From contig JACQAF010000284.1 in the NCBI GenBank assembly GCA_016195145.1, positions 1 to 13,433 on the forward strand: DNA of 13,433 nt, written 5' to 3'. Of this stretch, positions 6,953-13,433 are shown one piece after another (the first letter of the stretch is position 1; the number at the start of each line of letters is the position of its first letter). Under the pieces are notes generated by a model, which was given only the letters and a program-made list of their open reading frames with translations, was not told the origin of the DNA and made no database searches. This DNA is from Rhodospirillales bacterium. Lineage in GTDB: Bacteria > Pseudomonadota > Alphaproteobacteria > CACIAM-22H2. Made by a program: the position numbers and the translations under genes.

Positions 6953-8118
6953 CAGCGATGCATAATCGATCAAGACGTCGACGCGATCCGGCGCGAGTTC
7001 GGTCGCCCTGGTGAGCGCCGCTTTCGCCTTGTCGATCTCGCCAAGAACATTCCAGGCGCGCCCGAGCCGCTGCCAGCCGTCGGGGTCGTCCGATTCCCTT
7101 TCCAGTCGTGCCGCGAGGTTATCGACCATGCTGCGGATCGTCCGGGCGCGCTCCTCGGGCGGCATGCGCTGGAAGGCCTCGACATCGGCCGCCGACGGTC
7201 CGCGCGCCTCGGTCCGGCGCGTCTCTCCCTCGGCCACGGCTTCGGGCGAGGGCGTGATCGTTGCCGGGTCGATCTTGGCCTCGCTTGCCACCGCGCGGAT
7301 GCGCGCGCGGATCATCGGCAGCCATGGCGCATCCTCGGCTGCGGCGGCGGCGATATCGGTCCAGATCTGCAATGCCGCGCGCGATTCGCCGGCCTGGGCG
7401 CGGGCGAGGCCGAGGAAGAATAGAGCGCGCGGATCGTGCGGATCGGCGGTCAGCGCGCGTTCGAAGGCGATGCGCGCTTCCTGCGTCACCACGCCGCCGG
7501 CCGCCTCGACCAGGCTTTCGCCGAACGGACCGGCGAATTCGGGCGAATCCTGCGATAGCGCCATGACCCGCCGCCATGCGGTGAGGGCCTCCGCCCGCCG
7601 GTTGAGCACCGATAGCGAGCGCGCATAGAGCGCCCAACCTTCGAGATCGTCGGGATTGGTCCTCAACCGTTCGGCTAGATTGTTGACCATCCGGGCGACT
7701 TCTTGGGCCTCGCCGGTCTCGCTGCCGGCGACGGCAAGGCGCCCGGCCAGCGGTTGGCTCGGCAGGTTCGGCGACCCGACGGAAAGATAGAGAGCTAGCG
7801 CCGCCAGCGGCGCCGCCCCGGCGATGACCAGGACCGTGAGGCGCAACGAAGGATTGGGAACGGACGGCGACTCCGGTTCCTTCGGTATCTCGGCGTCGGC
7901 GGCGAGCATGCGGCGGGAGATTTCAATCCGCGCCGCCGCGGCCTCGGTCCGGTCGATCACGCCGCGCGCCATGTCGCGATCGATCTCGGCAAGCTGGTCG
8001 CGATAGATTTCGAGATCGTAGGCGGCGCGGGACGCGGCGTGCGTCGGCGCATCAGCAGGGGAGCGAGGAGAACCGCCGCAGCGACCGCGGTCATTGCGGC
8101 AAAAATGGCCCATAACAT
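6785..8118 (-). pseudogene. ccmI: Cytochrome c maturation protein CcmI, frameshifted and 3'-truncated
   Basis: CcmI (CycH) is an inner-membrane TPR protein that delivers apocytochrome c to the CcmF/CcmH ligation complex. The start MLWAIFAAMTAVAAAVLLAP (ATG at 8118) gives the membrane segment and follows the ccmH stop by 5 nt. That frame then runs out of CcmI sequence after LLMRRRTPRP, while RAAYDLEIYRDQLAEIDRD, a CcmI hallmark, continues in another frame. One missing base in the G-run at 8029-8031 (plus strand) explains this exactly: an extra base gives RPRAAYDLEIY. Downstream are two related TPR blocks (about 7275-7710 and 6785-7140). The second stops at GLWDRL, whereas the first continues past IWTDI for more than 20 residues (EDAPWLPMIRARIRAVA). 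Beyond the junction the frame stays open to 5051 antisense to the cyclase. It could be a true pseudogene, or intact ccmI hidden by sequence errors. Confidence 0.8.
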
Positions 8119-8123
8119 GGCGC

Positions 8124-8612
8124 TCAGGCCTCGGGCCTGTCGTTGAGGAGATGGGCGACGCGGCGCTGCTCTTCGGGGTTGAGCGCCGCCGGGGCCGGCG
8201 ACAGGGCGCGTCGACGGCGGCGGAAATAGACGACGACCCCGGCCGCGCCGAGGATCAGCAGCGCCCCCGGCCCGAACCACAGCGGCCAGGTTCCCGGCCG
8301 CATCGGTGGCCGCAACAGCACATAATCGCCGTAGCGGCGGACAAGAAAGTCGAACACTTCGCGGTCCGAATCGCCGGCAACCAGACGCTCGCGCACCAGC
8401 CGGCGCAAATCGGCGGCGAGCGGCGCGTTCGAATCGTCGATTGACTGGTTCTGGCAGACCTGACAGCGAATTTCGCGCGACAGGTCGCGGGCCCGCGCTT
8501 CGAGCGCCGGATCGGGCAGCATTTCCTGCGGCAGGACGGCGCGCGCCGCGTCCGGCGCGAAAAAGATCGCGCTGGCAAGGGCGAGGGCGGGAAGGATGGC
8601 TCGGCGGGTCAT
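8124..8612 (-). CDS. ccmH: Cytochrome c maturation protein CcmH (thiol-disulfide subunit of haem ligation)
   Basis: A protein of 162 residues. CcmH keeps the apocytochrome CXXCH cysteines reduced or handed over for haem attachment, together with CcmG, CcmF and CcmI. It has a signal peptide ending near DAARA (about residue 24). The conserved redox motif RCQVCQNQSIDDSNAPLA contains Cys50 and Cys53, and a C-terminal membrane segment (about 110-130) is followed by a basic RRRRR stop-transfer. This is the short alphaproteobacterial form, with CcmI encoded separately just downstream. Its ATG overlaps the ccmG stop by 4 nt (ATGA), which points to translational coupling. Confidence 0.96.
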   Translation of the reverse strand: MTRRAILPALALASAIFFAPDAARAVLPQEMLPDPALEARARDLSREIRCQVCQNQSIDDSNAPLAADLRRLVRERLVAGDSDREVFDFLVRRYGDYVLLRPPMRPGTWPLWFGPGALLILGAAGVVVYFRRRRRALSPAPAALNPEEQRRVAHLLNDRPEA

Positions 8613-9142
8613 TTTTGCAGCGCCGCGATGGCGGGCAGGATGGTTTCGTTGAGCAATTGCGGCGTGATCGGTCCGATATGCTTGAAACGGATCCGCCCGT
8701 CACGGTCGATCAGGAAGGTTTCGGGCACGCCGTAGACGCCCCATTCGATGCCGACCCGCCCGGTATCGTCATAGCCAATCGCCTCGTACGGATTGCCGAG
8801 TTCGCCGAGCCAGGCGGCGGCGTCCTCGTGCCAGTCCTTGTAGTTGATGCCGAAAATGGCGACACGCTTTTCCGACGCCAGGCGCAGCAGGATCGGATGC
8901 TCGATCCGGCACGGCACGCACCACGACGCGAACACGTTGACCAGCGCGATGCGGCCGCGAATCGTTTCCGAGGACAGGCCGGGCACGTTGGTGCCGGCGA
9001 CCGCCGGCAGCTTGAACTCGGGGATCGGCCGGTCGATCAGCACCGATGGCAGCTTGCTCGGATCGCGGGTCAGGCCGACGGCGAAATAGCCGGCGACGGC
9101 CACGAAAGCGATAAGCGGCAGAAGGAAGAAGAGACGACGCAT
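8609..9142 (-). CDS. ccmG: Thiol:disulfide interchange protein CcmG/DsbE
   Basis: A protein of 177 residues: a periplasmic thioredoxin-fold reductase tethered by an N-terminal membrane segment (about 5-22). It reduces the apocytochrome or CcmH disulfide, using electrons passed across the membrane by CcdA/DsbD. The active site is FASWCVPCRIEHP with Cys75 and Cys78. The usual cis-proline loop is YGVPETFLID (Pro140), and GINYKDW matches the DsbE signature. Its ATG directly abuts the ccmF stop (TGA then ATG, no spacer), and its end overlaps ccmH by 4 nt. Confidence 0.97.
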   Translation of the reverse strand: MRRLFFLLPLIAFVAVAGYFAVGLTRDPSKLPSVLIDRPIPEFKLPAVAGTNVPGLSSETIRGRIALVNVFASWCVPCRIEHPILLRLASEKRVAIFGINYKDWHEDAAAWLGELGNPYEAIGYDDTGRVGIEWGVYGVPETFLIDRDGRIRFKHIGPITPQLLNETILPAIAALQK

Positions 9143-11179
9143 TCAGTCCCCGAGCGCCGGCGCCGACCCGGCCGGGATGCGGGCGCGTTTGGGCGCGCCG
9201 ACGCGATGGCGGCGATCGGTCAGCGACACCATCCCGCCGATGACCATGATCGTCGCGCCGAACCAGATCCACGGCACCAGCGGATTATAGTAAAGGCGCG
9301 CGGTCCAGGCGCCGTCGACAGCAACCGGTGGCGCGGCGCGGGCCAGGCCGCCGGGGCCGGTTCCTTCGTCAAGATCGCCGATCACCGCGTAAATATCGGC
9401 GAAGCCGGTGCTGTGGATCGCCGCTTCGGTGGTCGTCATGCCCTGGACCGGGAAGAAACGCTTGGCGGGCTGCAGGGTGACGACCGGCCGGCCGTTACGG
9501 GTCACCTCGAAGGTTCCCTCGCGGGCGGTATAGTTCGGCCCTTCGACGACTTTGACGCCCTTAAAGGTCAGCTCGTAGCCGGCAAGCTCGATCGTTTCGT
9601 CCGGGCGGACGATCTGGATTTTCTCGATCTGCCAGGCCGACGAGGCAGTGATGCCGGCGATGGTCACGGCGAGGCCGAAATGAGCGATGGACATGCCCCA
9701 AGCGGCGCGCGGCAGGCCGGCGGCGCGGCGCAGCGAATCGGCAAGGGGAATGCGGAACAGGCGGATGCGTTCGGCCAGCTCGACCAGCACGCCCGCCGCC
9801 AGCCACGCGGCGAGCCCCATGCCGACCAGGGCGAGGACGGGGCTACCGTAATGAATATAAAGCGTCGCAAGGACGATGAGACCTGAAATAACCGCCGCCG
9901 CCCATAGACGGCCGAGCGCACCGGCGAGATCGCCGCGCTTCCAGGCAAGCAGCGGGCCGATCGCCGTTGCCGCGGCGAGCGGGATCATCAGCGGCACGAA
10001 GGTCGCGTTGAAGAATGGCGGCCCGACCGACACCTTGCCCGCGCCGACGGCGTCGAGGAATAGCGGATAGAGCGTGCCGAGGAACACGGTGGCGCAGGCG
10101 GTCGACAGCAGGAGGTTATTGAGCACCAACGCGCCCTCGCGGCTGATCGGCGCAAACAGACCGCCGATCTTGAGCTGCGGCGCGCGAATGGCGTAAAGCG
10201 CAAGCGAACCGCCGATCGCCAGAATCAGGATCAGGAGGATGAACACACCGCGCGCCGGATCGACCGCGAAGGCGTGAACCGAGGTCAAAACGCCGGAGCG
10301 GACAAGGAACGTGCCGATCAGCGACAGCGCGAAGGCGAGGATGGCGAGCAGGATAGTCCAGGTCTTCAGCGCCCCGCGCTTCTCGGCGACGATCGCCGAA
10401 TGCAAGAGGGCGGTGCCGACCAGCCACGGCATGAACGAAGCGTTCTCGACCGGGTCCCAGAACCACCAGCCGCCCCAGCCCAGCTCGTAATAAGCCCACC
10501 AGCTGCCGAGCGCGATGCCGAAGGTCAGCGTCGACCAGGCGGCGAGCGTCCACGGCCGCACCCAGCGCGCCCACGCGGCGTCGACCCGGCCCTCGATCAG
10601 CGCCGCGACGGCGAAGGAGAACGAGGTCGAAAACCCGACATAGCCGAGATAAAGGAAGGGCGGATGAAAAACGAGGCCGGGATCCTGGAGCAGCGGATTA
10701 AGGCCGCGACCGTCGATCGGCGGCGGATCGACGCGCAGAAACGGGTTCGAGGTGAAAACGATGAAGGCGAGGAACGCCACGCCGATCATCGCCTGCACGG
10801 CCAGCACCCGGGCGCGCAGCGACGGCGGCAGATTGTCGCCGAAGGCGGCGACGGCGGCGCCGAACAAGGTCAGGATCAGCACCCACAGGACCATCGAGCC
10901 CTCGTGGTTCGCCCACACCCCGGCGACCTTGTAAAACATCGGCTTCAGCGAATGCGAATTCTCGACCACGTTGCGCACGGTGAAATCGGAGACGACATAG
11001 GCGTACATCAGGGCGAAGAACGCGATCGCCACGAAGGCGAACTGCGCCAGCGCCGCCGGCCGCGCGAAGGCCATCAGCGCCGCATCGCGCCGCGCTGCCC
11101 CGACCAGCGGCACGCTCGCCTGGGCGAGCGCGATGCACAGGGCGAGGAGAAGCGCGTAATGGCCGATCTCGGGGATCAT
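9143..11179 (-). CDS. ccmF: Haem lyase subunit CcmF
   Basis: A polytopic membrane protein of 678 residues that takes haem from CcmE and attaches it to the CXXCH motif of apocytochromes, together with CcmH and CcmI. The periplasmic tryptophan-rich WWD motif GWGGWWFWDPVEN is at residues 235-247. Histidines at 172, 260, 302 and 500 sit close to the positions of the essential E. coli CcmF residues 173, 261, 303 and 491 (family knowledge; alignment by eye). The N-terminal region has the family phrase NHEGSMVLWVLIL. Length is normal for the family. The gene starts inside the ccmE stop (ATGA overlap). No damage is seen, unlike ccmI further down the operon. Confidence 0.97.
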   Translation of the reverse strand: MIPEIGHYALLLALCIALAQASVPLVGAARRDAALMAFARPAALAQFAFVAIAFFALMYAYVVSDFTVRNVVENSHSLKPMFYKVAGVWANHEGSMVLWVLILTLFGAAVAAFGDNLPPSLRARVLAVQAMIGVAFLAFIVFTSNPFLRVDPPPIDGRGLNPLLQDPGLVFHPPFLYLGYVGFSTSFSFAVAALIEGRVDAAWARWVRPWTLAAWSTLTFGIALGSWWAYYELGWGGWWFWDPVENASFMPWLVGTALLHSAIVAEKRGALKTWTILLAILAFALSLIGTFLVRSGVLTSVHAFAVDPARGVFILLILILAIGGSLALYAIRAPQLKIGGLFAPISREGALVLNNLLLSTACATVFLGTLYPLFLDAVGAGKVSVGPPFFNATFVPLMIPLAAATAIGPLLAWKRGDLAGALGRLWAAAVISGLIVLATLYIHYGSPVLALVGMGLAAWLAAGVLVELAERIRLFRIPLADSLRRAAGLPRAAWGMSIAHFGLAVTIAGITASSAWQIEKIQIVRPDETIELAGYELTFKGVKVVEGPNYTAREGTFEVTRNGRPVVTLQPAKRFFPVQGMTTTEAAIHSTGFADIYAVIGDLDEGTGPGGLARAAPPVAVDGAWTARLYYNPLVPWIWFGATIMVIGGMVSLTDRRHRVGAPKRARIPAGSAPALGD

Positions 11180-11640
11180 TTGCGTTGCCCTCCGGTTTCG
11201 TTCCAGCGGCCGCTGCGCTTCAAGGCCTCGGCGACCTCGGGCGGCATGTAGTTTTCGTCGTGCTTGGCGAGAACCTCGCTCGCCCGGAACACGCCGTCCG
11301 GCCCCAGCTTGCCGAGGGCGACGACGCCCTGCCCCTCGCGAAACAGGTCGGGCAGGATGCCGGAAAAGACGACGGGCACGGTATGCTGAAGGTCGGTGAC
11401 GCGGAAGCGCACCTCGACCCGCTTGCCGGCTGCGGCGCCGCCGCGCTCGACCGAGCCTTCCTCGACCAGCCCGCCGATACGCAGGCTGCGCTCGGGCGCG
11501 GGCTGCTTGGTCACGATATCGGAGGGGCTGTAGAAAAAGACGAGATTGTCCTGAAAGGCGACGAGGGCGAGCGCCGTCGCCGTGCCGAGGCCGAGCATGA
11601 ACAGGCCGAGGAAATAGAGCCGGCGGCGCTTGCGGGTCAT
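11176..11640 (-). CDS. ccmE: Haem chaperone CcmE
   Basis: A protein of 154 residues that binds haem covalently in the periplasm and carries it from CcmC to CcmF. The start at 11640 (MTRKRRRLYFLGLFMLGLG) gives the usual basic N-terminus and a single membrane anchor (about 8-28). A longer in-frame reading upstream is Arg-rich and only reads ccmD out of frame. The OB-fold region carries VRFRVTDLQHTVPVVFSGILPDLF and EGQGVVALG. The haem-binding His127 and Tyr131 lie in KHDENYMPPEV, the HxxxY form of the motif. The ATG overlaps the ccmD stop by 4 nt and the stop overlaps the ccmF start by 4 nt. Confidence 0.96.
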   Translation of the reverse strand: MTRKRRRLYFLGLFMLGLGTATALALVAFQDNLVFFYSPSDIVTKQPAPERSLRIGGLVEEGSVERGGAAAGKRVEVRFRVTDLQHTVPVVFSGILPDLFREGQGVVALGKLGPDGVFRASEVLAKHDENYMPPEVAEALKRSGRWNETGGQRK

Positions 11641-11831
11641 GACGCGGACCTGTCGCGTCGGCGGCTTTCGCCGCGTCCGTCCTCGCGGGCGAGATCGGCT
11701 TCGCGCGCGCGCAGCGCGCGCAGGCTCGACCATAACAGGCCGATCAGCACCGCGGCGGTCAGCGCATAGGATGGCCAGACATAGGCCGCATAACCCCCCA
11801 TGGCGACGAATTCGGCGATGCGCGCGCTCAT
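11637..11831 (-). CDS. ccmD: Haem exporter accessory protein CcmD
   Basis: A small membrane protein of 64 residues that helps release haem-loaded CcmE from the CcmABC complex. It starts MSARIAEFVAMGGYAAYVWP and has one membrane segment at about residues 18-36. The conserved GGYAAYVWPSY phrase is typical of CcmD, and a basic, charged tail follows (RALRAREADLARE). The ATG at 11831 overlaps the ccmC stop by 4 nt and the stop overlaps the ccmE start by 4 nt, so its reading frame is fixed by both neighbours. Confidence 0.93.
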   Translation of the reverse strand: MSARIAEFVAMGGYAAYVWPSYALTAAVLIGLLWSSLRALRAREADLAREDGRGESRRRDRSAS

Positions 11832-12553
11832 GCCGTCGCCTCCCCCTGGGCGAAGCGCAGCGTGCGCAGCTTGCGGGCGAGGATTTCGGCGCGGATACGC
11901 AGGATCAGCACGCTGACGAAATAGAAGGTGAAGCCGAAGGCCATCAGCAGCAGCGGCGTGAGCATCGAGGAATCGATGGTCGGGCCGCCGATGCGCACAA
12001 TCGACGCCGGCTGATGCAGGGTGTTCCACCAGTCGACGGAGAACTTGATGATCGGCACGTTGACCGCGCCGACCAGCGCCAGGATCGCCGCGGCGCGATT
12101 GCCGCGCGTCGGGTCGTCGAAGGCGTTGGCCAGCGCGATATGCCCGAGATAGAGGAAGAACAGGATCAGGACCGAGGTGAGGCGCGCATCCCATACCCAC
12201 CATGTGCCCCACATCGGCTGTCCCCAGAGCGAGCCGGTGATGAGGGAAAGCGCGGTGAACGCCGCGCCGATCGGCGCCATGGCGCGGGCGGCGAGATCGG
12301 CCAGCGGATGCTTCCAGACCAGCGCCACCGCGCTGGCGATGGCGAGGTTGGTGTAAACGAACAGCGCCATCCATGCCGCCGGCACATGGACATACATGAT
12401 GCGGACGGTTTCGCCCTGCTGGTAATCGGCCGGGGAATCGAACAGCGCGAACCATAGCCCCGCGCCGAGACAGCCCACGGTGAGCGCGGCGCTCCACGGC
12501 AGCACGGCTGCGGCCATACGCAGGAAACGGGCGGGGTTGGCGAAACGATGCAT
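11828..12553 (-). CDS. ccmC: Haem transporter/handling protein CcmC
   Basis: A six-helix membrane protein of 241 residues that presents haem to CcmE with the help of CcmAB. The WWD motif WGQPMWGTWWVWDARLTS begins at residue 110. Axial-ligand histidines are His56 (YVHVPAAW) and His180 (WNTLHQP), close to His60 and His184 of E. coli. I chose the ATG at 12553 (MHRFANPARFL, the usual start of this family). An upstream in-frame TTG at 12571 would add only six residues. The end overlaps ccmD by 4 nt. Confidence 0.96.
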   Translation of the reverse strand: MHRFANPARFLRMAAAVLPWSAALTVGCLGAGLWFALFDSPADYQQGETVRIMYVHVPAAWMALFVYTNLAIASAVALVWKHPLADLAARAMAPIGAAFTALSLITGSLWGQPMWGTWWVWDARLTSVLILFFLYLGHIALANAFDDPTRGNRAAAILALVGAVNVPIIKFSVDWWNTLHQPASIVRIGGPTIDSSMLTPLLLMAFGFTFYFVSVLILRIRAEILARKLRTLRFAQGEATA

Positions 12554-12675
12554 GGAGTTCAGCGTTCCCAAGCCTAGGATTTAGCCTGTCTGGCCGTCAT
12601 TTCCAAACCTTTCGTCATCACACTGCCGTGCGGCATATAGCCGCCCGTCGGACAGGATTATTCCAGCGGGAAGCT
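12554..12675 (-). other. Spacer between ccmB and ccmC
   Basis: These 122 bp are the only real gap in an otherwise overlapping operon. The spacer contains GCGGC-ATATA-GCCGC (12630-12644), able to form a small 5-bp hairpin. A 9-bp direct repeat ATTCCAGCG at 12660-12668 and 12678-12686 straddles the ccmB stop. There is also a weak internal promoter candidate on the minus strand (TTGGAA at 12601-12606, TAAATC at 12578-12583, 17-bp spacing). No convincing gene is present. Confidence 0.4.
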
Positions 12676-13341
12676 TCATTCCAGCGACTGGCGCAAGGCG
12701 GCGGCGATCGCCCAAGGGGCCAGCGGCAGGGCCAGGGCAGCCAGCCCGCCCAGCATCAAAAGATGGGGGCGGGCGGACAGCCCGGCAAGCTCGGCCTCGA
12801 CCGCCGCCACGCCGAAGATTAACACAGGAATGTAAAGCGGCAGGACAAGCAAGGGTAAAAGCACCCCGCCCCGCCGGGCGCCGAGGGTCAGGGCAGCCCC
12901 GATGCCGCCGATCAGGCTCAGGGTCGGGGTGCCGATGGCAAGGGCGGCGAGCAGGGCGGGATACCCCTCGGCCGGGAGGTGAAGAAATAGGGCGATCAGC
13001 GGCGAGGCGGCGATCAGCGGCAGGCCGGTGGTGAGCCAGTGGGCGAGACATTTGCCGAGGGCCAGCAATTCGAGCGGGGCCGGCGACAGCGCGATCTGTT
13101 CGAGGCTGCCATCCTCGCTCTCCAGCTGGAACAGGCGGTCGAGGGAGAGAAGGCAGGCGAGCAGCGCCGTCACCCAGGCGATGCCGCTGGCGATGCGGGC
13201 GAGGATTTGCGGCTCGGGCCCGACGCCGAAGGGAAACAGGATGACGGTGAGGACGAAGAACAGCACGACGGTCGCGCTGTCGCCGGGAGCGCGCAGCGCC
13301 AGACGCAGATCGCGCGCGACGACGGCGACAAAGGCGTTCAT
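12676..13341 (-). CDS. ccmB: Haem exporter membrane subunit CcmB
   Basis: A protein of 221 residues: the membrane subunit of the CcmAB ABC transporter, which uses ATP to release holo-CcmE from CcmC. Six hydrophobic segments are evident. Family phrases include FFVLTVILFPFGVGPEPQIL, ASGIAWVTALLACLLSLDRL and LAHWLTTGLPLIAASPLIAL. The start at 13341 overlaps the ccmA stop by 4 nt (ATGA). Length is normal. Confidence 0.96.
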   Translation of the reverse strand: MNAFVAVVARDLRLALRAPGDSATVVLFFVLTVILFPFGVGPEPQILARIASGIAWVTALLACLLSLDRLFQLESEDGSLEQIALSPAPLELLALGKCLAHWLTTGLPLIAASPLIALFLHLPAEGYPALLAALAIGTPTLSLIGGIGAALTLGARRGGVLLPLLVLPLYIPVLIFGVAAVEAELAGLSARPHLLMLGGLAALALPLAPWAIAAALRQSLE

Positions 13342-13433
13342 GCCGCGCTTCTCCCGTCGCGACGGCCGAGATCGAGCGTATCGGCCCCGACGAGGCCGAG
13401 CGACGCATGCGTCGCGGCGACGACCCGGCCGCC
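13338..13433 (-). CDS. ccmA: Haem exporter ATP-binding subunit CcmA, C-terminal end (partial)
   Basis: Only the last 31 codons and the stop are in the window; the rest lies beyond the right edge. The peptide GGRVVAATHASLGLVGADTL contains the ABC-transporter H-loop context (AATH) and the end phrase typical of CcmA. The TGA at 13338-13340 overlaps the ccmB ATG by 4 nt. The identification rests on this short tail plus position directly before ccmB. Confidence 0.88.
   Translation of the reverse strand, partial: GGRVVAATHASLGLVGADTLDLGRRDGRSAA

Noticed and set aside
8306..9886. Plus-strand open frame of 526 codons over ccmH, ccmG and part of ccmF
   Set aside because: Antisense to three clearly identified, overlapping ccm genes; the translation is low-complexity and without domains.
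10274..11251. Plus-strand open frame of 325 codons antisense to ccmF and the end of ccmE
   Set aside because: Highly charged low-complexity translation and the complement of membrane-protein codons; no start signal of note.
12581..13408. Minus-strand frame of 275 codons overlapping ccmB and the ccmA tail
   Set aside because: Out of frame with both ccmA and ccmB; Arg/Pro-rich with no domain. ccmB and ccmA are well supported in the other frames.

Overview
The window is GC-rich DNA from an alphaproteobacterium, probably a Rhodospirillales-type organism. That placement is an inference from strong G/C third-position bias, the unbroken ccmABCDEFGHI order and the protein style; no marker gene is present. 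No rRNA, tRNA, insertion sequence or CRISPR array was found.

Layout, left to right. (1) Positions 1-478, minus strand: the N-terminal part of an AsmA-like membrane-anchored protein that runs off the left edge. (2) Positions 479-732: an AT-rich divergent intergenic region. It holds a CRP-like palindrome (AGTGA-N6-TCACA) whose centre lies 41.5 bp upstream of the start predicted from a perfect TATAAT box. (3) Positions 733-6952, plus strand: a three-gene unit. It encodes a large TPR + CHAT (caspase-like) lipoprotein, a small secreted protein of unknown function, and a CHASE2-type class III adenylate cyclase. (4) Positions 6785-13433, minus strand: the System I cytochrome c maturation operon, read right to left as ccmA (only the last 31 codons), ccmB, ccmC, ccmD, ccmE, ccmF, ccmG, ccmH and ccmI. 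From ccmC to ccmH the genes abut or share 4-nt ATGA overlaps, as do ccmA and ccmB. Only ccmB-ccmC are separated, by 122 bp.

Two things stand out. First, the plus-strand unit looks like an envelope-to-cAMP signalling module: the lipoprotein protease, the small secreted protein and the CHASE2 sensor would all face the periplasm, while the cyclase domain is cytoplasmic. A CRP-type site at the class II position upstream suggests cAMP-CRP feedback on the operon (inference). Second, the convergent cyclase and ccmI genes meet with no spacer. The recognisable C-terminus of each ends within about 6780-6795, neither has its expected ending, and each then reads through antisense to the other. ccmI also carries an apparent one-base frameshift at 8029-8031. 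Either a deletion and mutation damaged ccmI and rewrote the cyclase tail, or the assembly is wrong there.
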